Shown here piece after piece: positions 1-8,018 of a stretch of 64,000 bases of DNA (position 1 is its first letter; every line of letters starts with the position of its first letter). This stretch comes from DATAAP01 sp041690495. Lineage in GTDB: Bacteria > Pseudomonadota > Alphaproteobacteria > CACIAM-22H2. Both the position numbers and the translations under genes were made by a program. The DNA lies in the NCBI GenBank assembly GCA_041690495.1, contig JAWLHE010000003.1:1-64000 (forward strand), in the 5' to 3' direction. The notes beneath the pieces were generated by a model, which saw nothing but the letters and a program-made list of their open reading frames with translations, had not been told where the DNA came from and made no database searches.

Positions 1-117
1 CACCACGTTGCGGCCCTTCGGGCCCAGCGTGACCTTCACCGCGTCGGCGAGAATATCCACGCCGCGCAGCATCTTCGCACGGGCTTCCGTGCTGAAACGG
101 ACTTCCTTGGCAGCCAT
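1..117 (-). CDS. groEL: 60 kDa chaperonin GroEL, N-terminal 39 codons (runs off the window)
   Basis: ATP-dependent cytosolic folding chaperonin. Only the first 39 codons are present, read leftward from an ATG at 117. They begin MAAKEVRFSTEAR and continue through K-M-L-R-G-V-D-I-L and the T-L-G-P-K-G-R-N-V nucleotide-site motif, which is diagnostic of GroEL. It follows groES by 31 bases in the standard groES-groEL order and should be transcribed from the CIRCE-controlled promoter upstream of groES. The rest of the gene lies outside the window. Confidence 0.97.
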   Translation of the reverse strand, partial: MAAKEVRFSTEARAKMLRGVDILADAVKVTLGPKGRNVV

Positions 118-148
118 GTCTGTCTACCTCCTCAAGGAATTGATCTGA

Positions 149-466
149 TCAAGCCGCCTTCTTCTTCGCGGCGCCGGCACCCTCGAGGATGCCCATGACG
201 TCGGACTCCTTCATGATCAGGAGCTCCTCGCCGTCAATCTTCACTTCCGTACCGGACCACTTGCCGAACAGGATGCGGTCGCCCGGCCTGACATCGAGAG
301 GGACCAGGTCGCCCTTCTCGTTCCGAGCGCCGGGGCCGACGGCGATCACCTCGCCCTGCATCGGCTTTTCCTTGGCGGTGTCGGGGATGATGATGCCACC
401 GGCGGTCTTCGCTTCCTCGTCGACGCGGCGGACCACCACGCGGTCATGCAAAGGCCTGAAATTCAT
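149..466 (-). CDS. groES: Co-chaperonin GroES
   Basis: 10 kDa co-chaperonin that caps the GroEL ring in the cytosol. The 105-residue product starts MNFRPLHDRVVVRR and carries the mobile-loop region E-E-A-K-T-A-G-G-I-I-I-P-D and the V-G-P-G-A-R and G-D-R-I-L-F-G-K motifs of GroES. The length is close to the family norm of about 95-105, with a short lysine/alanine tail. The open frame extends further upstream, but the ATG at 466 is preceded by an AGGGAG-type ribosome site and matches the family N-terminus. It is the first gene of the groES-groEL operon. Confidence 0.98.
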   Translation of the reverse strand: MNFRPLHDRVVVRRVDEEAKTAGGIIIPDTAKEKPMQGEVIAVGPGARNEKGDLVPLDVRPGDRILFGKWSGTEVKIDGEELLIMKESDVMGILEGAGAAKKKAA

Positions 467-519
467 AACCTTTTTCTCCCTGAATAACGGAATTTGAACA
501 CGGCGGCCGGCCTGCCTTG

Positions 520-546
520 TTAGCACTCTCCAGCGCCGAGTGCTGA
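520..546. promoter_or_regulatory. CIRCE element (HrcA operator)
   Basis: The left arm TTAGCACTC (520-528) and right arm GAGTGCTGA (538-546) form the canonical CIRCE inverted repeat separated by exactly 9 bases, with one mismatch in the last arm. It lies directly downstream of the predicted -10 and 53 bases before the groES ATG, the normal place for HrcA repression of groESL. The hrcA gene itself is not in the window. Confidence 0.95.
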
Positions 547-547
547 C

Positions 548-576
548 GAAATAGGGAATTCCGGATTTTCTGTCAA
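548..576 (-). promoter_or_regulatory. Housekeeping-type promoter of groESL
   Basis: On the minus strand a perfect -35 TTGACA (576-571) is followed after 17 bases by TATTTC (553-548), immediately upstream of CIRCE. Spacing and position fit a sigma-70 promoter whose start site is covered by HrcA. No RpoH-type sequence was recognised separately. Confidence 0.8.
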
Positions 577-720
577 GACGCCCGAAAGGGCTTGGCAGCA
601 CTCCCGCGTCTAGGCTGACAAGATACTGAAATTATTGATTTTTTAAGTCCGTGATGGAAAGAATCGCAGGCAGCATCGTTGTACATGGTCGAGAGCAACA
701 ACGAAGGAGCAGCACAGCCC

Positions 721-984
721 ATGAGCAGCCTGTCGCTTCAGTTGCGCAACTATCGGCTTACCACTGCGGAGATCATCTACCGCATGCCGGACCATCCGGC
801 GGTCCTGCAGAGCTACATCTGGCAGGAGCTGGACGTCGCGCCGCACTTCCCTATGCTCAAGAAATTCCTCGATTTCTGGACGCGGAACATCGAGGGCAAG
901 TTGCACACGGTGCGGGTCGCGCAGGCGCAGCTCGTCAAGCCCGCCGAGATCCACGCGCACGGTCACCTGCTGCAGCTCCAGTGA
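721..984 (+). CDS. usg: Usg family protein
   Basis: An 87-residue protein starting MSSLSLQLRNYRLTTAEI, with the conserved blocks Y-R-M-P-D-H-P, Q-S-Y-I-W-Q-E-L-D and F-L-D-F-W-T-R-N-I-E-G-K-L of the alphaproteobacterial Usg family (historically named from a tryptophan-operon neighbour; biochemical function unknown). The ATG at 721 is chosen over one at 679 because AAGGAG sits at 704-709 and homologs start at this point. It stands alone, divergent from groESL. No signal peptide or membrane segment is seen. Confidence 0.9.
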   Translation: MSSLSLQLRNYRLTTAEIIYRMPDHPAVLQSYIWQELDVAPHFPMLKKFLDFWTRNIEGKLHTVRVAQAQLVKPAEIHAHGHLLQLQ

Positions 985-1118
985 CTGCAGCCGGCTCGGG
1001 CGGCGCGCCCGCGCTACCTCGTAAGAGCCCGACTGGGCCGGCCCTGCGTTAAGATCGTGTTAACCACGCGCGTCCGGTAATGGCGGCACGTTCAATGCCG
1101 CCACAAGGACTACCGGAT

Positions 1119-1346
1119 ATGTCGCTCTCTCTCGACGATCTCTCGCAGAGCACGCTCGATCACCTCGCCGATCTCATCGAGCAACGGCTCGAGGCCCCCG
1201 ACGACTCGCTCGTCCCCGCAACCTGGCAGGATGCCGTGGCGCGCCAGACCGCGGCCGACGAGCTGCGCGAGGCGCTGTGCGAAGCGGGCCTGGTGTGGGT
1301 CGCTGCGCCGGCGCCGGCGAGCAGCGCGTCGCTGTCGCTGCACTGA
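1119..1346 (+). CDS. Small hypothetical protein
   Basis: A 75-residue acidic, helix-prone protein beginning MSLSLDDLSQSTLDHLADLIEQRLE and ending in an Ala/Pro/Ser-rich tail. An AAGGA at 1105-1109 supports the ATG at 1119; an in-frame ATG at 1080 is less well placed. No family was recognised. It lies alone between usg and the catabolic region and appears unrelated to either. Confidence 0.55.
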   Translation: MSLSLDDLSQSTLDHLADLIEQRLEAPDDSLVPATWQDAVARQTAADELREALCEAGLVWVAAPAPASSASLSLH

Positions 1347-1430
1347 ACCATTAACCGCGGCATCTGCTTGATCCCTTCAGCGATTTGCCCCTAGTTTGAC
1401 GCCCGACACACGGCGCAGGAGAGGGGCGAC

Positions 1431-2624
1431 ATGGCAGAAGCAGCGGCACCGGGCGGGCCCAGCGGCAAGCTCGTCATAAAGAATATCGGTTTGCTGCTGT
1501 CGGGCGATCTGGAGCGCCCGGTCCTCGACGCCGACACGGTCGTCGCGGTCGACGGGCGAATCCGTGCGATCGGCAAGGCCAAGGACGTCGACCAGTCCGG
1601 CGCCAAGACCACCATTGACGCGAAGGGCTGCGCGCTCGCACCCGGCCTGATCGACAGCCACGTCCACCCCGTCTTCGGCGACTGGACGCCGCGCCAGAAC
1701 CAGTTCGGCTGGATCGAGTCGTTTCTCAACGGCGGCGTCACCTGCATGATATCGGCGGGCGAAGTCCACCTGCCCGGCCGGCCCAAGGACGTCGTCGGCC
1801 TCAAGGCGCTGGCGGTCACGGCGCAACGCGCCTTCGACGCCTTCCGTCCTGGCGGCGTCAAGGTGCTGGCCGGAGCACCCGTGATCGAGAAGGGCATGAC
1901 CGAGAGCGACTTCGCCGAGCTGGCGCAGTCGGGCGTCAAGCTGCTCGGCGAGGTCGGGCTCGGCACAGTGAAGGCCGGCGACGAGGCCAAGAAGATGGTC
2001 GCGTGGGCGCGCAAATACGGCATCCAGTCGACCATCCACACCGGCGGCCCGTCGGTGCCTGGCTCGGGCTATATCGACAAGGACGTCGTGCTCGAGGCCG
2101 ACGCCGATATCATCGGCCACATCAACGGCGGACATACCGCGCTGCCGATCGAGCAGATCCGCTGCCTGTGCGAGCAGTGCTCGCGCGGAATCGAGATCGT
2201 CCACAACGGCAACGAGCTCGCCGGACTCACGGCGCTGCGCATCGCGAAGGAGATCGGCCAGCTCCATCGCGTCATCCTCGGCACCGATTCGCCGGCGGGC
2301 TCGGGCGTGCAGCCGCTCGGCATCCTGCGCATGGTAGCCCTCCTCTCCTCGCTCGGGGACACGCCGGCCGAACAGGCGTTCTGCTTCGCCACCGGCAACA
2401 CCGCGCGGATGCGCCAGCTCGATTGCGGCCTCATCGAGACCGGTAAGGCAGCCGACTTCGTGCTGATGGACAGGGCGCAGCATTCGAGCGGCAAGGACCT
2501 GCTCGACTCGGTTCGCAAGGGCGACCTGCCGGGCATCGGCATGGTGATCATCGACGGCATCGTGCGCTGCGGCCGCTCGCGCAACACCCCGCCGGCCGAC
2601 CGCGTGCCGGAGATCGCGCATTGA
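1431..2624 (+). CDS. ena: Enamidase-like amidohydrolase (6-oxo-tetrahydronicotinate ring opening)
   Basis: A 397-residue metal-dependent amidohydrolase. Metal-ligand positions visible are H77 and H79 (D-S-H-V-H-P), E174 in G-E-V-G-L-G, H203 in H-T-G-G, H230 in H-I-N-G-G and D286 in G-T-D-S-P-A-G. Blocks such as I-K-N-I-G, A-P-G-L-I-D, M-I-S-A-G-E, P-G-R-P-K-D and R-N-T-P-P-A are those I recall from the characterised Eubacterium barkeri enamidase, which hydrolyses 6-oxo-1,4,5,6-tetrahydronicotinate to 2-formylglutarate and ammonia. An AGGAGAGGGG ribosome site precedes the ATG. It overlaps the amidase gene downstream and faces the operon with the matching hydroxylase and reductase, which supports the role. 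The substrate remains inferred. Confidence 0.85.
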   Translation: MAEAAAPGGPSGKLVIKNIGLLLSGDLERPVLDADTVVAVDGRIRAIGKAKDVDQSGAKTTIDAKGCALAPGLIDSHVHPVFGDWTPRQNQFGWIESFLNGGVTCMISAGEVHLPGRPKDVVGLKALAVTAQRAFDAFRPGGVKVLAGAPVIEKGMTESDFAELAQSGVKLLGEVGLGTVKAGDEAKKMVAWARKYGIQSTIHTGGPSVPGSGYIDKDVVLEADADIIGHINGGHTALPIEQIRCLCEQCSRGIEIVHNGNELAGLTALRIAKEIGQLHRVILGTDSPAGSGVQPLGILRMVALLSSLGDTPAEQAFCFATGNTARMRQLDCGLIETGKAADFVLMDRAQHSSGKDLLDSVRKGDLPGIGMVIIDGIVRCGRSRNTPPADRVPEIAH

Positions 2625-3484
2625 CCTCGCTCTATCGCGTTGCGGCGGTGCAGTTCCTGCTGCGGCCGCTCGCGCGTTTCGAGGACTTCGCCGAACAGGC
2701 GAGCGGCTATGTCGCGACGGCGAAGCGCGAGTTCGATGCGCAGTGCGTGGTGCTGCCCGAATACTGCACGGGCGGGCTCATGTCGATTCCGACCGGGAAT
2801 GGTGCGGGCTCCATCCACGATCTCGCCTCATATGCGCCGCGCTATGTCGAGCTGTTCAAGGGGCTCGCGCGCAGCGAGGACATCACCATTGTCGCCGGCA
2901 CGATCGCAATTTCCGAAGGCAACAAGTTCTACAATGCCGCACACCTCTTCCACCCGGACGGCCGCATCGACGTGCAGCGCAAGCTGCACCTGACGCCGAC
3001 CGAGGTCAGGCCGTGGGGCCTGTCGCCCGGCGAGGCGCTGAAGCTGGTCGAGCTGCCGTTCGGCAAGGCGGCGATGCTGACCTGTTACGACACCGAGTTC
3101 CCCGAACTTGCCCGTCAGGCGCGCGCGCGCGGCGCGAAGGTGATCTTCACGCCGTCCTGCACCGACGACCGCCACGGCTTCCACCGCGTCCGCTACACCG
3201 CACAGGCGCGCGCGGTCGAGGACCAGGTCTATGTCGTTGTCGCGCACACCGTCGGCGCGCTGCCCTCGGTCGACAATCTCCGGAGCAATATCGGCCAGGC
3301 GGCGATCCTGACGCCGTGCGATTACCCCTTCCCGCCCCGCGGCGTCCTGGCAGAGGGCGAGATGAACCAGGAGATGGTCATCGCCGCCGACCTCGACATG
3401 GACGCGATCGCGCGCGCGCAGACGGGCGGATCGGTGCGCACCTGGCAGGATCGCCGCGGCGATCTCTATCCGCAGATAACCTAG
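2621..3484 (+). CDS. Nitrilase-superfamily carbon-nitrogen hydrolase (amidase)
   Basis: A 287-residue enzyme with the superfamily catalytic triad visible as E47 (V-L-P-E-Y), K121 (Q-R-K-L-H) and C155 (M-L-T-C-Y-D-T-E-F). It starts with TTG at 2621, overlapping the stop of the enamidase gene, so translation is probably coupled. In aerobic nicotinate breakdown described for Azorhizobium an amide intermediate (glutaramate) is hydrolysed to glutarate; an omega-amidase role would fit here but is inference from context. Cytosolic; no signal peptide. Confidence 0.85.
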   Translation: MTSLYRVAAVQFLLRPLARFEDFAEQASGYVATAKREFDAQCVVLPEYCTGGLMSIPTGNGAGSIHDLASYAPRYVELFKGLARSEDITIVAGTIAISEGNKFYNAAHLFHPDGRIDVQRKLHLTPTEVRPWGLSPGEALKLVELPFGKAAMLTCYDTEFPELARQARARGAKVIFTPSCTDDRHGFHRVRYTAQARAVEDQVYVVVAHTVGALPSVDNLRSNIGQAAILTPCDYPFPPRGVLAEGEMNQEMVIAADLDMDAIARAQTGGSVRTWQDRRGDLYPQIT

Positions 3485-3493
3485 GGGTCCCTC

Positions 3494-3901
3494 ATGCTGG
3501 CCAGAAAGATTGCGATCGGGGTCGGCATTGCGCTGATCTTTCCGCTGTTGATCTATTACGGCGTGAGCACTTTTCATCCGCCACCGAGACATTCCGAGTA
3601 CTTTCAGGCAGGGGGCGACTGGGAAGATCCGGAGAAGCGCGGCGCCTTCGATGCCGCGGCAAAAAGCTTCGCGCGCACGCTGTATTTCGTCGCCGCACCG
3701 CTCGGGATCGCGGCCATCCTGATCGGCCCTTTTCTCGCGGTTCAGGCCATTGGAACAGGACTGATCTTCGGCGGAATATTCGCCGTTGCAGGCGGCTACT
3801 GGTGGTATTGGGACTGGCTCGAGAACTGGCTCCGCTTCGTGTCACTTGCGGTCGCGGCGGGCGTTCTGGTCTATGTTGGATATCGCAAGACAACCGCTTA
3901 G
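3494..3901 (+). CDS. Small integral membrane protein, unknown function
   Basis: A 135-residue protein with an N-terminal membrane helix (about residues 5-26), a soluble charged stretch with Y-F-Q-A-G-G-D-W-E-D-P, then three further hydrophobic segments (about 63-80, 83-100 and 112-130). No family was recognised. It follows the amidase by nine bases and probably belongs to the same transcript, which continues to the AEC permease, so a link to substrate or product movement is possible but unproven. Confidence 0.7.
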   Translation: MLARKIAIGVGIALIFPLLIYYGVSTFHPPPRHSEYFQAGGDWEDPEKRGAFDAAAKSFARTLYFVAAPLGIAAILIGPFLAVQAIGTGLIFGGIFAVAGGYWWYWDWLENWLRFVSLAVAAGVLVYVGYRKTTA

Positions 3902-3965
3902 ACGCCACGGGTCCGTCGAGATCCGCGATCCGCGCTGACCCTTTCTCAAACCATCACGAGAACAC

Positions 3966-4895
3966 GTGCAAGCCGCAATCGGCATCGCGCTCCCATTCTT
4001 TGCCGTGATCCTGTGCGGCTATCTCGCCGGGCATTTCCGCGTGATGCCCGAAGGCGGCATCGCCGGAGTCAATGCCTTCGTGTTCTGGTTCGCGCTGCCG
4101 GCGATGCTGTTCATCACCATGGCCAGCACGCCCTTCGAGCGGCTGCTCGACCGGGAGTTCCTGCTCGCCTATGTGTCCGCGACGATGGCGGTGTTCCTTG
4201 CGGCGCTTGCCCTCGCGCGGGTCCTGTTCCACGCCAAAGGCGGCGAACTGGCGCTGCACGGTTTGTCGGCGATCTTCAACAATACCGGCTATATGGGCCT
4301 GCCGCTGATCGGTGCCGCCCTCGGCGCCGGGGCCGCTGCGCCGGTCATCCTGACGCTCACGGTCGATAACACGCTGATGATGGCTCTCGCCGTGGCGATG
4401 CTGGAGCGCAGGCGCGGGCACGACGATTCGCGTGGCGCCGCGGTGGCGACACTCGCCGCGCTCGTCCGCAATCCGCTGATCGTCGCCATTGCGTTCGGCA
4501 CGCTTGCCTCGGCGCTGCGCATGCCCATTCCTGGACCGCTCGATTCATTCCTGCGGCTGATTGGCGGAGCAGCCGGCCCATGCGCGTTGTTCGCGCTCGG
4601 CGCCAGCCTTACCGCGCGCGCCGTCACCGACGACGCGGCGCAGATCGCGCAGATGGCGGGCTTCAAGCTGTTCATCCACCCCGCCGCGGTGTGGTTCGCG
4701 ATGACGTCGCTCGGCGTCGATCCGCTGTGGACGATCGCCGCCACGTTGAGTGCCGCCATGCCGATCGGCGGAACGGCTTTCGTGCTGGCGGAACGCTACA
4801 AGACAGCCATTGCGCGCGTTTCCGCGGCCGTCCTGATCTCCACGGCGCTGTCGGTTGTCACTGTCTCCGCGCTGATCGCCCTGCTCCGGCCGTAG
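3966..4895 (+). CDS. AEC-family transporter (auxin efflux carrier / malonate permease type)
   Basis: A 309-residue inner-membrane protein of roughly ten hydrophobic helices with the AEC-family G-Y-L-A-G-H N-terminal motif, N-N-T-G-Y-M-G-L-P midpoint and final A-M-P-I-G-G-T-A-F-V-L-A block. It uses a GTG start at 3966. AEC carriers move organic acids such as malonate. Its place at the end of the enamidase-amidase plus-strand group suggests import or export of a carboxylate linked to that pathway (inference). Confidence 0.85.
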   Translation: MQAAIGIALPFFAVILCGYLAGHFRVMPEGGIAGVNAFVFWFALPAMLFITMASTPFERLLDREFLLAYVSATMAVFLAALALARVLFHAKGGELALHGLSAIFNNTGYMGLPLIGAALGAGAAAPVILTLTVDNTLMMALAVAMLERRRGHDDSRGAAVATLAALVRNPLIVAIAFGTLASALRMPIPGPLDSFLRLIGGAAGPCALFALGASLTARAVTDDAAQIAQMAGFKLFIHPAAVWFAMTSLGVDPLWTIAATLSAAMPIGGTAFVLAERYKTAIARVSAAVLISTALSVVTVSALIALLRP

Positions 4896-5041
4896 GCGCC
4901 GATCCGGCCCGCCCGTGCGGGAGGCGGATCCATTCCTGAACGCAGCCGGTCACGGCTCCACGCAGACGCAGTCGGCCGGCGCGGCTCGCCGTCGGACAAG
5001 GCGTCGCGCTCAACAGGCCGTTTTCGGCGCCGATGCCGACG

Positions 5042-5239
5042 CTACCCGGCTTGCGCCGCAGCGCTTTTCCGGCCTTTCCTGGCCGGAGGCGGAGGCGGAG
5101 GCGGTGCCGCCGCTGCAGCGGCCAAAGCTGCCGCCTCGGCCGCCAGGCGCGCAGCGCGCAGAGCCTTGGTCTTCGAAGCTTCCTTGGATCGCGCCTGATC
5201 GCGGATCTGCTGCCACTCCGGTTTCTTGTCGTTGTGCAT
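5042..5239 (-). CDS. Small Ala/Pro-rich basic protein
   Basis: A 65-residue product starting MHNDKKPEWQQIRDQAR, with an alanine-rich helix (residues 27-45), an eight-proline run and a basic K-G-R-K tail. A GGGAG lies eight bases before the ATG. The charged N-terminus looks like small cytosolic alphaproteobacterial proteins of unknown role. The low-complexity codons and GC repeats make this a moderate-confidence gene. Confidence 0.5.
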   Translation of the reverse strand: MHNDKKPEWQQIRDQARSKEASKTKALRAARLAAEAAALAAAAAAPPPPPPPARKGRKSAAAQAG

Positions 5240-5408
5240 GGCTTTTCTCCCGTTCTTCGTTGCTGTGAGCCCATGCCCCTGTCGACATCAGCGTAGCATG
5301 GCCTTGCGCGCGAGACACGGCTGTAATGCCACGCGCGCAACACTCGGCCCCGCGCCTTGGAACGACAACTGAGTCAAGCCGTTGATTCTTATCAACCAGG
5401 AGGGGTCG

Positions 5409-5783
5409 ATGATTGCAGGCCTAAGGTTCGTCGTTCTCGCAGCGTTGGCCGGGACGGCGCTGATGGCGTGGCGGCGAGCGCGAAACCACTCCGGCGCACC
5501 AGTCGGAATTCGACCGCCGCGATCGAGGAAGGCCGACCGGTCGAATCCGCGCGCGACGCTTCGGGAATCGCCAGAATGGCTGTCCAACTACAGGCAGCGC
5601 GAAGACGGACGCGTCGGCGAGAACGACCTGATCGACGGCGCCATTGAGGACACGTTCCCCGCCAGCGACCCGCCGGCCTTCGTGCAGGCAGTGATCGTCC
5701 GGCCCCCGGCCCGTGCGCGCGTCGCAGCGGTCGACGACGTTGGCGGCAAGCGCATGCAAGGCGAGGTCGAGACGGTCCGGTAG
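5409..5783 (+). CDS. Small protein with N-terminal membrane helix and D-T-F-P-A-S-D-P-P motif
   Basis: A 124-residue product with a hydrophobic N-terminal segment (residues 2-19), a basic linker, and the block E-D-T-F-P-A-S-D-P-P-A-F near residue 85 that recurs in small uncharacterised proteobacterial proteins. AGGAGG just upstream fixes the ATG at 5409. Function unknown. It sits apart from the catabolic genes. Confidence 0.65.
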   Translation: MIAGLRFVVLAALAGTALMAWRRARNHSGAPVGIRPPRSRKADRSNPRATLRESPEWLSNYRQREDGRVGENDLIDGAIEDTFPASDPPAFVQAVIVRPPARARVAAVDDVGGKRMQGEVETVR

Positions 5784-5891
5784 AGTACTACTGTCCCCTG
5801 AGAGCCGCTGATCCATCCAGCCTTGCCACGCCGCGTCGTTCTCATTTAGCAATGGCTCCGCCCGACACAAACAAGCGTGTGGGAGCCATTG

Positions 5892-6533
5892 ATGAGAGTT
5901 GCGTTCGAAAAGGTAATGCCGCCCAAGACCGGGCTGGCCGTTGAGGTGAAGACGGGCCAGCACCTGCGTGTGACCGACCTTGAAGGCAAGCAGGTGGTCG
6001 ACATGGCCGTGTTCAATCAGGCCAACCTGCGCGAGAAGCTGTCGACCTCCTACTCGCGGACGCGCTATGTGCCCCCCTCCGGCACCCCCTATATCCCGCG
6101 CGACAAGCTGACCACCGGCGACACGCTGATGTCGACCATCTGCCGACCGATGATGCGCATTGTCGAAGAAACGCCGGAGCCGAAGGGCGTGCACGATACG
6201 CACAACCGCATGTGCAATCGCTTTCTCTACGAGACCTTCGGCATCGGCCCGGTCGACGGGTGCCACGAGATCATCGCCAAGGCAGTGGCGCCATACGGTC
6301 TTCTGCCGGAGGACATCCCCGACACGATGGACCTGTTCATGAACTATCACCATGACTGCGCGCAGGGCCGATGGGTCATCGGCGAGCCGGTGTCGACGCC
6401 CGGCGACTACATCCAGTTCGAGGCGCTGATGGACTGTCTGGTCGGCCTGTCGAACTGCCCGATGGATGTACTGGCGCCGTGCAACGCCTATCACTGCACG
6501 CCGATGAAGGTGACGGTCTTCGACGCGAGCTGA
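5892..6533 (+). CDS. DUF1989 family (urea-carboxylase-associated type) protein
   Basis: A 213-residue cytosolic protein with the DUF1989 signature blocks: H-D-T-H-N-R-M-C-N, G-C-H-E-I-I, M-N-Y-H-H-D-C, and the C-terminal L-S-N-C-P-M-D...C-N-A-Y-H-C-T-P. The conserved Cys/His suggest metal binding. Two-subunit members of this family act as carboxyguanidine deiminase, but here there is only one gene and no urea carboxylase partner. Start is ATG 5892 with GGGAG six bases upstream; a GTG at 5877 is in frame. It faces the Liv operon across 13 bases and may belong to the nitrogen-heterocycle pathway (inference). Confidence 0.85.
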   Translation: MRVAFEKVMPPKTGLAVEVKTGQHLRVTDLEGKQVVDMAVFNQANLREKLSTSYSRTRYVPPSGTPYIPRDKLTTGDTLMSTICRPMMRIVEETPEPKGVHDTHNRMCNRFLYETFGIGPVDGCHEIIAKAVAPYGLLPEDIPDTMDLFMNYHHDCAQGRWVIGEPVSTPGDYIQFEALMDCLVGLSNCPMDVLAPCNAYHCTPMKVTVFDAS

Positions 6534-6546
6534 GCGCCGTCCGCGC

Positions 6547-7260
6547 TCAAACGCTCAGATACTGCGCCCGGACCGCGTCGTCGCGCATGAGTTCGTCGAC
6601 TGTACCCTGGTAGCGGATGCGGCCCTTCTCGATGATGTAGGCGCGGTCGGAGACCATCGTCGCAAAGTGCAGGTTCTGCTCCGACAGAATCACGGTGAGG
6701 CCCTCGTGCTTCAAGGCAAGGATGGTATTCGCCATCATCTCAACGATCACCGGCGCAAGACCCTCGGACGGCTCGTCGAGCAGGATCGCGCGGGGGTTGC
6801 CCATCAGGGTGCGGGCGATGGTCAGCATCTGCTGCTCGCCGCCGCTCATGCGGCCACCGGGACGGTCGCGCATCTCGGCGAGGTTGGGAAAGATCGCGAA
6901 CAGCCGTTCGATCGTCCATTCCGGAGCACCCTCGCGCGCCTTCTGGCGGCCGACCTCGAGATTCTCGGTCACCGTCAGGTCGGTGAAGATGCGCCGGTCC
7001 TCGGGCACGTAACCGAGCCCGGCGCGCGCAATCTCATGCGGTGGGCGACCGACGATCTCCACGCCGTCGAACACGACCTGACCGGCGGCGGGCCGCACCA
7101 GCCCGATGATCGACTTCATCGTCGTCGACTTGCCGGCCCCATTGCGGCCGAGCAGGACGACGACCTCGCCCTTCGCCACTTCGAGCGTCACGTCGGCGAG
7201 GATGTGTGCACGACCGTAGTAGCTGTGCAGGCCGGACACGGAGAGCAGCGCAGCGCTCAT
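6547..7260 (-). CDS. livF: Branched-chain-type ABC importer ATPase LivF
   Basis: A 237-residue ATPase with Walker A G-R-N-G-A-G-K-S-T, signature S-G-G-E-Q-Q-M and Walker B I-L-L-D-E-P-S-E-G-L-A-P. The R-R-I-F-T-D-L-T-V-T-E-N-L block is typical of LivF. It is the last gene of the ten-gene operon and overlaps livG by four bases. HAAT importers of this kind often carry aromatic or heterocyclic acids rather than amino acids; given the operon, the substrate is likely the pyridine carboxylate (inference). Confidence 0.93.
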   Translation of the reverse strand: MSAALLSVSGLHSYYGRAHILADVTLEVAKGEVVVLLGRNGAGKSTTMKSIIGLVRPAAGQVVFDGVEIVGRPPHEIARAGLGYVPEDRRIFTDLTVTENLEVGRQKAREGAPEWTIERLFAIFPNLAEMRDRPGGRMSGGEQQMLTIARTLMGNPRAILLDEPSEGLAPVIVEMMANTILALKHEGLTVILSEQNLHFATMVSDRAYIIEKGRIRYQGTVDELMRDDAVRAQYLSV

Positions 7261-8018
7261 TCTTGCCCCCCGAAGGTGGCGCCGGAGCCGAGATAGACGT
7301 CCTGCACCGCCTTGTCGGCGCGCACGTCTTCCGGCCGGCCCTCGGCGATCAGGCGGCCGCGGTTGAGCACGATGATGCGGTCCGCCTGCGCGAACACGAC
7401 GTCCATGTCGTGCTCGGTAAACAGCACGGCGATGTTGTTGCGGCGGACAATGTCGCGCGCCAGCTCCATCAGGGCGATGCGTTCCTTCGGCGCCATGCCG
7501 GCGGTCGGCTCGTCCATCAGCAGCAGGCGAGGTCTGTTTGCAAGAGCGACGGCCAGCTCGACTCGCTTGAGATCGCCATAGGCGAGCACACCGCAGGCGC
7601 GCTCCGCCTGGTCCTTCATGCCGACCTGGTCGAGCAGCGCGTCTGCCTCGTCGACATACATCGCAGATGCCGGACGCCACAGTGCCGCGAGTCGCCGATG
7701 GAAGGACAGCAAGGCCATCTGCACGTTCTCGCGCACCGTCATGGACGCGAAGGTCGCGGTGATCTGAAACGTGCGGCCGACGCCGAGCCGCCAGATCTGG
7801 CGCGGCTTCAGGCCGTTGATCGGGCGGCCTTCGAAGCGGACCGTGCCCTCGTCGGACGGAAGCTGGCCGTTGATGAGATTGAAGCAGGTGCTCTTGCCCG
7901 CCCCATTGGGGCCGATCAGTGCCAGCAGTTCGCCCGCGGAGAGCGCGAAGCTCACCTCGCTGACGGCGCGCACGCCGCCAAAGGCCTTGGACAGACGCTC
8001 GACCTCGAGCACCTTCAT
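7257..8018 (-). CDS. livG: Branched-chain-type ABC importer ATPase LivG
   Basis: A 253-residue ATPase starting MKVLEVERLSKAFGGVRAVS, with Walker A G-P-N-G-A-G-K-S-T, the LivG-type degenerate signature L-A-Y-G-D-L-K-R-V-E-L-A and Walker B L-L-M-D-E-P-T-A-G-M. It overlaps both the permease gene (8015-8018) and livF (7257-7260) by ATGA, so the three are translationally coupled. It supplies ATP hydrolysis for the importer at the inner face of the membrane. Confidence 0.93.
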   Translation of the reverse strand: MKVLEVERLSKAFGGVRAVSEVSFALSAGELLALIGPNGAGKSTCFNLINGQLPSDEGTVRFEGRPINGLKPRQIWRLGVGRTFQITATFASMTVRENVQMALLSFHRRLAALWRPASAMYVDEADALLDQVGMKDQAERACGVLAYGDLKRVELAVALANRPRLLLMDEPTAGMAPKERIALMELARDIVRRNNIAVLFTEHDMDVVFAQADRIIVLNRGRLIAEGRPEDVRADKAVQDVYLGSGATFGGQE

